DNA of 64,000 nucleotides, taken from the NCBI GenBank assembly GCA_011009095.1, contig VTPC01000620.1:54488-118487 (forward strand), given 5' to 3'. A model generated the notes under the pieces. That model did not search any database, was not told the DNA's origin, and saw only the letters and a program-made list of their open reading frames with translations. The position numbers were made by a program, and so were the translations under genes. Source of the DNA: Ignelater luminosus. Taxonomy: Eukaryota > Arthropoda > Insecta > Coleoptera > Elateridae. This document shows positions 8,398 to 21,559 of this stretch, piece by piece (the stretch's first letter is position 1; each line of letters opens with the position of its first letter).

Positions 8398-10100
8398 TGC
8401 GAATTCTTTGTTGTGAAATTTAAAATACCATATTTAGGTAGTAAGGTGTAATATAAATCACACAAACTGATAGAACAACAATCGGGAACCAGAAACGATA
8501 AAGAAAACCTGCTCCACTTTCGAACTGGATGTATTCAGCAAAAAAATGTAAAATCATTTTGATACTTGATTATGTAGATTTACATTTTCATTAGAAACTA
8601 TCAAATAGAACAGGGCAAGACAAGCGGACAACCACCCAAGGGCAGCCAAATTTTTGGAAAGTCGAAATCTAAAACAAGCTAAAATTGTTTGATGACTTTA
8701 CATTGAGTACAAACACAAGAAGATGATAAAAATAAGGTGTGATGGTAATCAAAGTTTATTGATTAAGTTGGCAGTGTTTTGGGATCTGAAACTCATGTTC
8801 CTGAAAAGCTCCTTTAATACATAGTGTTGTAAAAATGCTAATAATTGAAATTCCATTTGTAAAATTATAAATACGGGAGACTCCAGGGGTTCTCCTACAG
8901 ATAGAGATAATACGGTAGTTTTAAAGTTATTTTTGTTTCACGAGGATCCCAAGGTCTCTTTACCCACATATTAGTGCTATAAACACCGAGGCAGGTAGAA
9001 TCAATTCCGGTTTTGAAATCTCTAAGCTTACAAGAGCCTGCAGATTTCTAAGAACACATGGTTGGTAAAAACCTAAAGAAGTCAAGATTGCAAAGATTCA
9101 AGGTCTACTTGAACTATAGGTCTTGCAAGAATCCAGAACCCTGCAAGACCCCTAGATAACCATGACAAGCCGGAAACATGTAGGAATTTAAAGTACACAA
9201 GAATTTTGCAAAATTTAATTCCCACAGAAATCAAAGAGTTTACAAAAACACTGGGGTGGGTTCACAAGCAGAAGTTTGCAGGAAAAAGCAATGCAAGATG
9301 GATTGGATCAACTTTCAAAATCATAAAACCACCAACCATTTAAAGAATTGTGAAGTTTCAACTACCAAGACAAAATAAACAAATAAAAATAGACGAAATT
9401 GTTTCTGAGGACTTTGTTGGCTATGATAATTAAGCATCCAACTATCATTCTAAAGGTTGCTGAGCATGGAAAATGGTTTTAAAACATTCCGAGAGGAATG
9501 TAAAGCAATTGATCTCATATGACTATAAAGAATAACGCATTAAAGATTCTAAATACCATCGGATTTTATTTTTTGGTAGCCAGGAAAACGGATTGTAGTA
9601 GTCTATGCATATCCATGAGGTTAAAGAGAACCCTGACCTGAAACCTCTACCACACATCAAAATAAAACAGAAATTACCTTATTCAATTACTTCTACAATG
9701 CTTGTTTTGTTTTGTGATGAGCAAGTTTGGACTCGTTGAAACATTAAAGAAGTCTCATGAAGGAGAAAGTTTGCAGTCAAGAACCAAAAATAGTCGCTTG
9801 CGTTTGAGTTTGAGTTTAGAACCTGCTTAAGAAAAGATCATATGGCAGTATTGAGCGTCTTGAGAGATCGCAGATTGTATTGCGCTTTTAAAATAAGAAT
9901 ACACCATCAAGCGGAATAGTAGTTCATTTGCTTGTTTATGCAAATAGGTTTGTTTGACCTAAATAAGGTTTTTTGAAGTACATTGTCTGATTGATCTATC
10001 CATTATGAATTTCCGAAATTTGTACGGAATATTCATGCGATTGAAAAAGGTACCTTCTATGTTCATATTTAATGTTACACTTCAAGAAGTATTAAAAGTC
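8398..10100. other. No recognisable gene
   Basis: Mostly AT-rich with short open frames of no recognisable family. Part of 9.9-10.18 kb is probably LTR of the adjacent BEL element, but its far end cannot be set. Confidence 0.4.
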
Positions 10101-10180
10101 AAGAGCTCTAATTCGTGATGTTCGATAAGCAACGGAAACGGATGACATGAACAATGCTTTTGAACGTTACGTTCCTGACA
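10100..10180 (-). repeat. Start of a BEL/Pao-type 3' LTR (far end not resolved)
   Basis: On the minus strand the purine-rich tract AAGGAAAGGGTG (10192 to 10181) is followed directly by TGTCAGGAACGTAACG, starting at 10180. A polypurine tract adjoining a TG-initiated repeat just downstream of the integrase end is the expected layout for an LTR retrotransposon. I could not find a matching 5' LTR in the window; it may lie in the gap or be lost. The end given here is arbitrary. Confidence 0.45.
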
Positions 10181-10199
10181 CACCCTTTCCTTGACTTTT

Positions 10200-11650
10200 T
10201 TGAGGGGCCTCATCTTTAATTATTTGAAACAGAGCAGTTATCGGAAAGCAAAGGATATAACGTCTTGATGAGTTTTTTAATGCTACCATTTGAAGATCTC
10301 ACATCTACGAAACGGGCCGTACCATTACTACAAGGAAATGTCTTTTGTATTCTACCAATTTGAGAAGTGGCAAATTAATTATCATCTATGACAATCACTG
10401 TCACCTGCTTTGCTGCAGGTTCACAAGATATTCACATGCTGAACGTCTCCAAAAATGCTATGACATGTTAGGGTTTTCATTTTCTAAAGTCCTTGTCGGG
10501 ACTTTGGGATAATTGGGTCAAAGGCCAAGAATTTCAAATGGACTCTACTTGTGTCATGAGAGTGTAAAGCTCTTCATAGGTTAAAATAATTTAAGCTATT
10601 ACCTAGCTTCAAAATCTGACAATTTTGGTGATATAATGCACCAAACGATTAACTAGTTCTTGTGATAAATATTCTGTAATCTTTTTCTTCATTTCAGTTA
10701 ATTAAATACATTTTTAGTACTAATGAAATTTATGCCTTGATCGGTATAAATGTAAAACTATTTTCCTCGTCTAGCTGCAAAGCCTTTCAGGTCATTTAGA
10801 AATGAATCAGCTGTTAGGTTAGGTGCTAGCACAGCTTTAGTGACGAAGCACATGTACGACTTTAAAACCTTGCGATCTCTTAATCTGCTAGTCTTGGAAA
10901 CATGTAAGATGCAGTGTTAAAATATTTCATGTTTATCTAAGATAGGCCAATACTACCAAATGTGTTTTTAGATCAGCCTGCGAGTGCTTTAAATGTTCAT
11001 GTTCAACAGCTAATTTGCGTGGTAGAATCATTAGATATTTACTATCAAAACGAATGCCTACTTTAATTAAATGCCTGCTTACTCTTAATAAATGGTTCTT
11101 ATCAAGAAAGGGACTTAAACATAACAATCTGATTCAATAATAAAAATGATAAAATTCTTCAACTGTTGCTCTAATGGTCTTTTTTGTGAAACAAATAGTT
11201 TTAAATCTAATACTGCAAGCTACAACCCTTTGGAGTCTTAAATGTTTTCTCGTTCAGGTTCAGGAAGGGCCAAACTTCTATAGCCTGCGTAGGCGTTGTC
11301 AAGTGAGAGTCTAGTGGTTACTACAATAATTTTAAGGTCTATAGATAGCAGTCTCTAGTATCTTGCCAGTGATTTCTGTTCACTTGTTTGACAAGTATAA
11401 GTGTGTATGGCACAAATCAACCAGTACAGCCTATAACCACGCCAAAATTTGTGGAATCACCTACAGTGGACTGCATGTTTTTATCAATGGCCTTCTTTTT
11501 CATAAGGTTTCAAGATTATTAAAAATACTTTAACTGGTATTTCTTCCTTTGAGTCTATCTCCAGATTAAAGTCATAGAGATACTAATATCTACCTGCATA
11601 ATAAATAATGTCGACCTTTTAATGTTGCTGTAGAAATGTTGATTTGAATG
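10200..11650 (-). pseudogene. BEL/Pao pol remnant (RNase H tail and integrase), copy 1
   Basis: Minus-strand blocks in family order: a degraded RNase H-like region (about 11650-11200); then F-L-D-K-N-H-L-L-R-V-S-R and D-S-K-Y-L-M-I-L-P-R-K (11127-10933), the conserved RNase H to integrase linker of BEL/Pao elements; and finally I-G-R-I-Q-K-T-F-P-C-S-N-G and V-V-like F-V-D-V-R-S-S-N-G-S (10370-10210), the integrase C-terminal tail that ends just before the polypurine tract. The integrase zinc finger and catalytic core between these blocks are not recognisable. There are many stops, so this is an old copy. Confidence 0.65.
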
Positions 11651-12000
11651 TTCTACTTTCAGTATAACGTCAGTTGTATCTTTACGGCGATCAAAGTAGA
11701 TGCAGTTAATTTTATTGTTTCTACGAAGTTTATTAAATTTCTGATTCTAGTGATGTCATAATAGTTTCGTGGACTGTTTTGACTTCACTGCAATTAACCG
11801 CAAGTATGTCTTTTTTTCTTTAGTAATCAAGCCAACATCAGTAGTGATGGTAACTGTTGCGATCGGGAAACAACTCTTGCCCTTAATCTTCTATTCTGCT
11901 GCTGTAATCTAATTATCTTCTTTTTCTGTATATTAATTGTTTTCTTTGCAAGATGCCAATTTCTTTTAGCTTTCCTAGATGTCTCCATTTCAGCACTTAA

Positions 12001-12400
12001 NNNNNNNNNNNNNNNNNNNNNNNNNNNNNNNNNNNNNNNNNNNNNNNNNNNNNNNNNNNNNNNNNNNNNNNNNNNNNNNNNNNNNNNNNNNNNNNNNNNN
12101 NNNNNNNNNNNNNNNNNNNNNNNNNNNNNNNNNNNNNNNNNNNNNNNNNNNNNNNNNNNNNNNNNNNNNNNNNNNNNNNNNNNNNNNNNNNNNNNNNNNN
12201 NNNNNNNNNNNNNNNNNNNNNNNNNNNNNNNNNNNNNNNNNNNNNNNNNNNNNNNNNNNNNNNNNNNNNNNNNNNNNNNNNNNNNNNNNNNNNNNNNNNN
12301 NNNNNNNNNNNNNNNNNNNNNNNNNNNNNNNNNNNNNNNNNNNNNNNNNNNNNNNNNNNNNNNNNNNNNNNNNNNNNNNNNNNNNNNNNNNNNNNNNNNN
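12001..12400. other. Assembly gap (400 N)
   Basis: Exactly 400 undetermined bases. Open frames that appear to cross it are artefacts. The tandem repeat at its right edge may be why assembly failed. Confidence 1.
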
Positions 12401-12590
12401 GAGGAAGGTTTGCGTAAGATGCATGCAGGACCGGCCTTTGTGTTTTTTTTTTGTCAGCTAATCTTATAGAGATGGAACTTTGGTGGGCAGGTGCGGTGGG
12501 GAAAATGTTTGCAGAAAATGCGTGCGGGACCGGCCGTATATTTTAGTTATGGTAGAGGTGTCATGTTGGGGGTCAAAAACCTTCGACAGT
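12401..12590. repeat. Tandem repeat of about 99 bp abutting the gap
   Basis: The block ending GGACCGGCC at 12428-12436 recurs as GGACCGGCC at 12527-12535. The preceding 30 bases align well, sharing TTTGC, AAGATGC or AAAATGC, and TGC(A/G)GGACC. The spacing is 99 bases. More units may lie in the gap. Repeated promoter-like 5' units occur in some LINEs, but assignment is not possible here. Confidence 0.55.
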
Positions 12591-12720
12591 CATACCCTTT
12601 GTTACTCCGAGAGACTTTAAGTGTCGGAACGCCGGCTGCCGCAAGCGTCGATCCCGAGCGGGGCCTGGAAGCAGTTGAGCGAGGGCCTAGAGGTGGTAGC
12701 GGCAGATCTCCGCGGTAGCT
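12591..12720. other. GC-rich island, unassigned
   Basis: CpG-rich sequence (for example GGAACGCCGGCTGCCG at about 12628) in AT-rich surroundings, continuous with the tandem repeat. A short frame rich in G, R and S exists, but no domain is recognisable. Composition resembles the GC-rich parts of the islands at 2.5 kb and 29 kb, suggesting a mobile-element fragment. Confidence 0.35.
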
Positions 12721-12894
12721 GATTAAGCAGTGTTTTTGTTTTCGTAGTAAAATTCTATATTCAACAAACACTGCGCTTTGGAGTGACCAATGTCTACTGG
12801 ATTAATTTATGTAAGTCGGCAAGCGCAATAAGATCTTAAGATATTACAAGTATTTTAGATAAGTCAACGAGTGTTAATTCTGGTGTGGAACCAC

Positions 12895-13021
12895 CCCAAT
12901 GAGCACACATACCTTTATTCATTGTAATTTCTACGTTTGATTGGTTAACATTTGATTGTTATCAACATGTTAGGTTACTGGTAACTCACAACGTAATTTC
13001 TACGTATGTGTGCTCATTGGG
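12895..13021. mobile_element. MITE-like element with perfect 18-bp TIRs
   Basis: CCCAATGAGCACACATAC at 12895-12912 is perfectly inverted at 13004-13021, giving a 127-bp element. GTAATTTCTACGT occurs once in each half. It contains no coding sequence. I see no convincing target duplication at the flanks, so the superfamily is not assignable. Confidence 0.75.
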
Positions 13022-16000
13022 ACATTAGCGAATTTGATGACTTTGACTTCATTGCTGGCGCTCATATCCATTTCTCAAAATTATAAGTGAGGTTTTTTCT
13101 TTATTTTATTGTCGAATTATATCCAATTTATGTTGAGTTATTTTGTGAACCTTCCCTTCTCCTACGTTTGAGCTGCTACCAGCACAACATTTTTAGTCTG
13201 CACATTTTGTCTCGTGACAAACCCTGGAATAAATTACTGAAAGGTAATAATTGATATTCGTTGCCTAACTCTAATTAACAATAGATTGCAAGTTACATTT
13301 AAGAGAGTGGTTTATTGGGGGAGGGGGGGAGCACTTGCTTTTCATAGTATGATTGGAAATATTTTATGATATAGTATACAGTTTATGGGAAGGTGTATGG
13401 TTGGAAGATATTAAAGATCTGTTGTCTAAAGCATGATACATGCTAGTTTACTAGTTATCTATTTAAGGTATGGTAATATACTGATTATAATAAAGTTAAA
13501 ACGAGTTTTGTTTTTAAACTGAATACGAAGAGTTAAATTTTTATCAGCTAGTTTCAACCTAAGTCACCGAATACATCTACGATATCACAATTAATACAAT
13601 AACTATTACATCCCAAAACTAACTTGTCCAAGTTAACGACCGCATCCTTCGCAGGTGCATCATTCTACACCTTTTAGTGGATGTGATTAATTAAATTATT
13701 TTTATTATTTCATGTCTGTTATTCTTACTAAAGAGGCACCGGACAAAACCTGTTTCATTTTTAAAAGTTATGTCTTGTGTGTATTTACAAGCGATATTTT
13801 TTATTTTTCCTTTTCCTTTTATTGCAGGCTTTTATGTCTTTTCACTACCTATAACCGTTTACATTGTCGTATACTTTTATTATAAAAGGATGGCAATTAT
13901 GTACCTTTATAACAGCTACTTCCTTCATTTAATTACATGTTAAATATTGCATTGTCTTTAATTGTTACATTTCATATAGGATATGAGTAATATTTTATTG
14001 TGTTTGTATTACTCAATCTTATTGTTATTTGATTTGCTGGAGTTACATAAGTAACAATTTTCATTAAGATTAAGTAATGTGTTACTTTTCATGAAGCCAA
14101 CAAAACTGTTAAAATTGAATTTGCCCAATAAAAATATTTTAGGATGAAGCTTTTTTTTTAAAAAAAAAGTATCTTTAGTGTTCATATCGACGCATGCTGT
14201 GTTTAGTAGGTCAAAGGTAAAGACCTTATATTGAAAACTGGCTTGAATAAACGCTAAAATTGGCAACTGGTTTACATTGACACGTAAAAATTGAAAATCA
14301 GTGTTGAACAATTTCTCAAATATAATATAAATTTCTTTACAGCTAATCACAAATCAAGCACTGAAAGAATCTCTAAATTTAGTATCTCTAGAAATAAATC
14401 CTTAAACGGATATTATTCTAAAAATAACTGTCTGCGTAACAATACCAAAGTTCTTTCAATTTACCATTAATATTTCTTGTATTTCAAAAGTATATATAAT
14501 AAATAAGTTAACAAGCTTGAAATTCCCCTAAGTCTTGGGACAGCAAAAATGTAAAGGCCAAGGGACTCGGGACAGTAATAAAAGGTTCGTAATGTGTTGT
14601 GGCAGAAATGACGCACTGCAGATGAGGCCAAATAGAATAAATACAAAAATTCCCTCGTCTCGTTTAGAAAATTCATAAACGAGAACGAAGAATGTCTTAT
14701 TATAGTATGTATTATTACCGGGATCGCTACTTAAGTACAGCCTTTTCAGTGTTCTTATACCTTCTTAACAGCAACGAGACATTAACGTATCACCAACGCT
14801 ATTAATTAAAATGTCGTTATGTGTAAGATATTAATAGTTCTTGATATTATAATACCCTTTTAAATTGAAGACCAGCAATCCTTTTTTCCTTTTAATTTGA
14901 AAGTGAGTTTAGGTTATTATTTTTCAAAAGCCGCAGTCTCGTGGACTGTAATAAGAAATAATGAGGTGGCTGTCATCGCGCTACCTTAAGCATTCATTTA
15001 ATCTTCTCGGTCTTTTGCCTTTTAGTAATATTCTGGATCCACTGCCATCAATCAGCTAGTAATGGAGGTTATATATTTTCGCCAAGCAGATAAACGTCCA
15101 AAAAATCTATAGCCGAGTGCTGTCCCAGCGAAATTGATTTCTTCTATAGTTGCCAAGATATTTTCGGTACAAATTATGTAATTTTCAAACACGAACGATC
15201 TCGAGGCGTCAGTGATGGTGCGAATATGCACACGCACGTGAGCCAAAATTAAAAGGCGTATTATCGTTTCATGTATTATTATATACCGTACAAATTTCTA
15301 AAACCAACAAGATGTACTTTACGGGTCTCGTTCCTTCCCTGGAAATGAGCAATAACTTGGGAGAGTAGTTTCTCCTTTCTGTTTTGGTCCTAGTAAGGGG
15401 TTCGCCTCGACATCAAACGCGCCTTTACAGCCTGCGAGTGTCTGTAGTAGGGTACACAGTTCATCAAAGTAACCCTTGGGCGTCTTATTGCTATTTTAAT
15501 GCGACGCTATAAAACAAAATAGCTGTTCAACTTATCCCTCGGATTAGAAGCGAAATTACTGCCCCTAAATATTAATGTGCAAAATCTCAGCCCGTTAAAA
15601 CGATTTTAGAGAATTTTATCCTGCTTATCGGATTTTCTGTATTTTGTGAAATGAATAAATACAAGGAATTGCAGTTGGCAATATTAAAAATTAGAAAAAT
15701 TATCTTCTTAAATCAATTTTTAAAGGTTAGAAATTATTTTAACAATTTAGAAATTTAAATGTCTTTTTCTAATAAGTAAATATTCATTATAGTGGCGTTA
15801 GTACTGTTGCTTGATCTTTTAGTTTCAACATTTCAGCAGCTGTAATCCCTCCTGATGCATTAACAAGTCAGCAAAGCTTGGAAGTGTAGTGCAATGAAAG
15901 TTAATTCTGGATGTTATTCACCCGTTAAGTCCTTAGATTTTTCTCATTTGGTTTCTGAAAGACTAAACATTTGGTTTTGTACTTGTGTTTTCACAATATT

Positions 16001-17849
16001 CCTTAAAGGGATTCTGTAAGTTCCTTTAGAGATAAATCAGCGACCTTTGAAGAATTACCTTCACATTTATTAGTCTGTTTATGTGTTCAGTAAAAGTGTT
16101 CTTTGTGGCTGTTGAATCTAGTTGGACTTCAACGACAGACATTTCTTAAATTAAATGATCCAAGGGTGCAATATAGCGATGATAAAGAACGCAAAGGACT
16201 TTTACAGGGTTTCTTTTTTAAACATTAAGAAAGATATATTTATGTCCTCTGACAAAGACGACGAAGCTGCTCTATAAGTTATTCAAAGAAAAGTTGCTAG
16301 ATTTCGCGTTGAACTACAGACTAGTGAAAAGCCAAATAATCTTAATTCGTTAGATTTTTCCTGATCTAGATTTCCAATTTTAGCTAACAAAGCTTTGCTA
16401 GATCGTAAGAATTTTCTGTCAATTATAAAGGCACTTTTATATTAGTTCAGTCGACTTAAATCTTTCAGTAGAGCAACACCATCATCTTTAATGAATGAAA
16501 CTGCAGACCTATATTGAATAGAATTGGTCTACTACGCGCAGTACCGAGCTGAATGACGATAGTTAGTCTCAAATTCTTATCGGACTAGCAATTTCTCTTA
16601 GCTAAAAATTAGGGACTACCAGACTTTTTGCGCGAGACAAATCTAAAAATTCTAGAATTCTAAGCGACAAAATCTTCCAATGGGAAGGTTTTTTGTATTG
16701 CATATCAAATCTAGAAACCGAGATTAAACGTCTTTTGCCCTTTGAGTAACTATTGCTGAGAAATGTGGTTCTGAGCAATGATGTTTTTCTTTAATGGTCA
16801 AAGACTCTTGGGGTTTGTGACTTTGACTAAATCAAATGGGCTAGCACACAATAAGAATGCTAGCAGATTGATGGTGTTAGCCACAAGGTTCTCTGAAACT
16901 TCAGGAACAACATTTAAGACAGCTGAGTCAAAATTGGGTGGGCGCCAATAGCTAAATCAGCTTTTACGCAACGACACTCTTAAGGACCACCAATAAATTA
17001 AAGAAAAACACGACTTGAAACAATTCTGAAATAGTCTCATGCCTAATGGCAGCTCAAATTTCGCTTCTTGATGGTATTACATGCGAAATGTCAGATCCAT
17101 GAGTATTACTACAAGTTCAGGTCTTTTAGAGGCGCTTTCGAACAAGCTCACATTTGGTGGAACAGGTGGGACCTACCTATTTTGTCCTTTATGCATAAAG
17201 CCTTAAACGAACTTGGTTGTTCGCACACAAAAAAACATTACAATAAACTGTAAGGTTAATAAACATTCCAACTCTTAATATAGCGTTATTTGGACACACA
17301 AGGTACATGAAATATACTGTAGCCTGTCCTACAGACGTGCTCGAGACAGGCAGGATTCCAGTCTAGGCTGTCGGGTTGAAGCTGCAGGTCATAATAGCCA
17401 TCCATACATAATAATAAAGAGTATCTTCGTGACACTTTTTCAGTATGCAATAACGCCCACGTCGATATTTGCAACAACTTAAAGTTGACACTAATATAAG
17501 GTAAATTGGAGAACGGTGATCTCCATCCACAAATTGTCTACATCAAGCGGTAAGAAAATAAATCAATAAAATGACGCCTAGGTCTTTAATAATGATACCA
17601 AAGGTATCTTATCTTGCGATAATAAGACCTAAAGCCATCAAAATAACATACCCTAAGAGTTCTTCAGAACGCTGCACGCAACCCACATTTTACTTGAAGC
17701 TACAGCGGAAGCGAAGTGCTGGGCCCACAGTGTCTTGCCCCACTGGTACGTGCTTCGTCCTTTTGAAAGCTTCTATCTACATGACTTCTATGTTTACTGT
17801 TCACTCATGTCACATAAGTGTCTTCTTCTTCTTTTACAGTTTCTTATCC
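13022..17849. other. No recognisable gene
   Basis: Long AT-rich stretch. Open frames of 60-110 codons (for example 14009-14350 minus and 15052-15246 minus) lack recognisable domains and are typical of chance in such sequence. Possible decayed elements at about 15.8-17.1 kb could not be assigned. Confidence 0.45.
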
Positions 17850-18275
17850 CATTTAAATGAGATAGGCATTCACGTCTTTTATTTTCTCTCGCCACTCCTC
17901 CCTGTCTAGAGCGTCTTCTTGTCTCCAACCTTTCTCTCGGAGATCTACATTCACCTTGTTTTTCCATCTTGCTTTATCCTCCCTCTCCTCCTTCTGCCAC
18001 CAACCTCCATCTTTTCAATTTTTTTTCCAACGTAGTCCTCATCCCTTCTTTGGGCATGCCCGAACCATCTTAGCTTGCTCTCTTGGATCTTTCTACCAAT
18101 ATGCCCAACCGTGAGCGATCCTCTGATAAGCTCATTGCTGATCATGTCCTTTCTAATTACTTCACACGTCCACCTTAACGTTCTCATCTCTGCCACCTTC
18201 ATTTTCTTTTCTTGGGTCCTTGTGACAGGCCACGTTTCCGCTCCGTGTACTCCACTGCAGAATTCACCCATTTCA
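17850..18275 (-). pseudogene. RTE/BovB-like LINE C-terminal fragment (RTE-B)
   Basis: The minus strand reads G-A-E-T-W-P-V-T, E-M-R-T-L-R-W, I-Q-E-S-K-L-R-W-F-G-H and R-R-D-E-D-Y-V-G-K-K, the thumb and C-terminal domain of RTE reverse transcriptases. After a frameshift at about 17950 it continues L-R-E-K-G-W-R-Q-E-D-A-L-D-R-E-E-W-R and stops at about 17853. It is followed by a short run of GAA units (17821-17834), a plausible 3' tail of the kind RTE elements use. Everything upstream of the thumb is missing, a typical 5' truncation. Confidence 0.8.
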
Positions 18276-21200
18276 CCAAAACACTATCTTACCTGCAATA
18301 AACCAACTAAAAAGGAAATCCAACTCTCAACTAAAGAAAGATTAATGACTCTGTTTACCAGAAAATGCATCTGGCAAAAAGAGAATTTACAATTTCCCAC
18401 TTAAATTCAAAATGGGAATATAAAAAAGAAAAATACATGCTATAATTGAAAGACACAACACTGCATAAAGCGACTAGAAGTTGGAATGAATTTAAAGTCT
18501 GCAGTTATATACATGATGTAACTTTTTGCTTGGTACCTAAACTGTAAAAGATCATCGTGATACTGAAAGTCCAGCCAAGGGTATGTCCGACCTCTTACAG
18601 AGGCTGATTTTTGACTACGAATGCTATTTTGTAGTGAATTCTGTTGCAATGCGCCAATCTAAATTTCCTTCTTGCGTTTTTTTCTACGAACAAGACAAAA
18701 TTTTTGAGAACTTTAATTTATAAGTTTCCATAACGTGGACCAAGGGCTGACAAAAACCCTCACCCTATTAAATATTCTAGACACCAACAAACTTTCTCGT
18801 GTAATGTTTTGGCCGGTGTTCTTGGTGATTATTTGATAGGTCTAATGTTTTTTCCAGCCACATTAAATGGACAGAATTACTGAGGTTCTTTGGAAGAAGA
18901 TTTACTTTTACTAATGGAAGATGTTCCATTAGAAAAATGTCGTACCTTACGGTTTATATTTCTTGTATCTTGTATCTTGTGATTATTCTTGAGTACTTAG
19001 TAGAGATACTTTAACCTCCTTTGCCATATTGCGATTGGTTGTATGAGGTATTTATGTGGGGCTATAGTGTCAGCCCTTTACTATTTATTGTTGTAGTAGA
19101 TGGTTGGGTATGGTCGGTTTGGTCTGTGTCTTATTTTTACTCTTCACAAATTCCTACAGTAGAAGTTCTTTGCGATTGCATTTTAAACCTTGTTTTTCAA
19201 ATCATTCGATATACACCAGCAGTTCTGGAGCTCGCTTTTTAGAGCATGATACGCCGTTTTTGATTTTGTGGATCAGTAGAACACGTTCCTGAAGTTTTCC
19301 CAAGCAGTTCAGTTACATCCTGTATATTTATTGATAAGTTCGGTTGTTTAGAAAATCCGTTAATACAAACAAATTCAGATTGGTTTTATCTTGAAGGGTT
19401 TAGAAAACTGAACTGTAAACGGAATTTTTTCTTGTGACATATGGATTTAACCCAAAGTCTATCCTAATATCGATCGAATGATTTCGGCACCGTGAAGTCA
19501 TTTTTTGCTGTTTTCAAGTTGCTTTCATTTTTCATGCCAGAATCAATTTCACTGTTTAAGCCCCCGATGATCAGCAAATTTAAAGTATCTTTTGCACAAT
19601 ACCCACATCAAAGGAGATTAAATTGTATTGATTTTGATTGAGAGAATTTGATACCCTTAACATTATCTCTGATATTCATGTCAAAATTAAAATAGTGACC
19701 TTCATCTATGAAAGATTGTGAGGATAATGATAGTGAAACAAACAAGGGCGCTGAAGACGGAAGCATTGCATATTAATTTGCGTTCTTTCTTGTAGCTGAC
19801 GTCTTGGTTGGTTAGAAAACGGTAAGGAAGCCTAGTCGCTTTCCTCGTTATTTCAAAAACCCTTTTGACCAAGTTTCTGTAAAGCACTTTAGACAGCTGG
19901 TATAAAGTACCTAACACATTTATTTGATAAGTCCTTTCCGTGCAAAAATGGAACACCGAATGCTCTTTTCGTGCTTAAAACTGAATTTCTCCAAACTTGC
20001 ATATTCGGGACAGAACACCTTTTCAGAATTAAGTTTTGCTTAAACTATTACATGGTACTTTTGATATGGTAGCTCAGATCAGCTCTAACGGTGGAGTAGC
20101 TAAAGAACAAAACAAAGTCTAACAAAACTTCTCAAGATTGGGAAATGTTCACGCAACAGCTATTATTATTTAGTTTACTACTTTTTGAAAAATTACCTCC
20201 AAACACTTACACTATGAAGAAAATTGAAGTAAATTTCACAGACGAAAATACACAACATCAAAAACACTACCTGCTGCTCTTCTAAGTAGACATTCTGCTC
20301 ATTCTTTTGCTATTTCTTCGCCGGTCTTACCTAATATAACATCAGAAGAGGTGATCAAAGTTGTACGTTCTTTTTACATGCTTCTTTGAGTAGGCTAGAC
20401 AGCCTTATATCACTAGTTTGAAAATAGTAGCATGCAGACTCCCATCTAGGGTATGTCTTACTGCTCTAATCAAAAATAATGAACAAGTTCGTCCAGAAGC
20501 ATACATAACTTGGAGTACTTGCGCCTGTGGCGAAATTTGTCCCCGGCCCCTCTTTTGCTAATTTTTTTTATCATGCCGGCTAGTTCGCGATTGTTCTTCC
20601 AAATGTCTTTACTGGACATCGTACTTCTTAAAAATTCTTTTCTAGAATTAACACACTGTTTACAAATCAGCAGATAACAGTTTTGAAGGGCACTTAGGAT
20701 TACAGTTCTAAAACTTATTCTTCTTAGAAACCAAAACGCAAATCCAACTGTTGTACGGTATAGTATGTAGCGTGTCTGATGACAAGGATATTTCGTGATT
20801 TAGAGACTTAAGTGAAACACAGTAACTTGATCGTTGAGTGAACCACACTAGAGGCAAAACTCTTCTGGTGAAAATGGAGAAAGTGAGAGCTAATCGATTC
20901 TAACGCTGGTGGGAGGTTGTTCCTTGTATGTTTTGCTATTTTGGAAGATATTCTTTGCTTTCGTCGTTCGCTTATTATTGTCCAATGACTAGTAGCGGAA
21001 ATTATATGCATAATCGTTGTCGTTCTTCATTTGCAGATTTTTAATCAGCACATCTGATCGGTGTGACACCGTATGGTCGTGCACCAGGCACGATAGCTCA
21101 AGGAAAGTTACTTTTATCGGCGTCAGTCCACTAGAGTGGACGGAGCTCTGCTGGTTCTCCATTGTTCTCTTTGAAGTTGGCGCTTTCTTCTTAATCTTTA

Positions 21201-21555
21201 ATTCGATTTCTTTGTTGAAAAACAAAAAGAATTATAAGGAATTATGTTCTATTTATTATTTCAGCTATTTTTGCTCTTGGTTTGTTTATTTCCGTTTTGT
21301 TTGTTTGGTTCCTTTTATTTTTGGGTCCTTTTATTTCTTTTGTTAGATTTCTTTTTGTTTGTTATTGGAATAAAACAAAGATTATTTCAAAGTAACGAAG
21401 GTTTTAGTTGAGAGATACAAAGAGAATTTTGGAGACTCTGCCATTCTTCAGGTACTGCTACTATAGCTGGCTGTTGCTGGAGCTGGATACTGCTAAAAGC
21501 GGTTAGTTGCTTTCTCTTCTCAACGCTGAGTGGACTTTCTGGACTCACTTCAAAA
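18276..21555. other. No recognisable gene
   Basis: AT-rich with short frames only. The block at 20.8-21.2 kb has slightly more balanced composition and a 78-codon minus-strand frame, but I recognise no family and cannot support a call. Confidence 0.4.
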
Positions 21556-21559
21556 TTTG

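Noticed and set aside
11979..12461. Open frames spanning the undetermined bases
   Set aside because: They exist only because N codons carry no stops; they are artefacts of the gap.
14150..14170. T-run followed by A-run palindrome as a terminator or foldback
   Set aside because: A simple homopolymer pair; common by chance in AT-rich DNA.
14009..14350. 113-codon minus-strand frame
   Set aside because: K/N/F/L-rich composition expected by chance from AT-rich DNA, crossing a poly-T/poly-A tract; no family recognised.
18075..18404. 109-codon plus-strand frame
   Set aside because: Antisense shadow of the RTE-B C-terminal domain.
20808..21225. Possible host exons at 20.8-21.2 kb on the minus strand
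   Set aside because: Slightly balanced composition but no splice sites, motifs or family recognised; left as unassigned.
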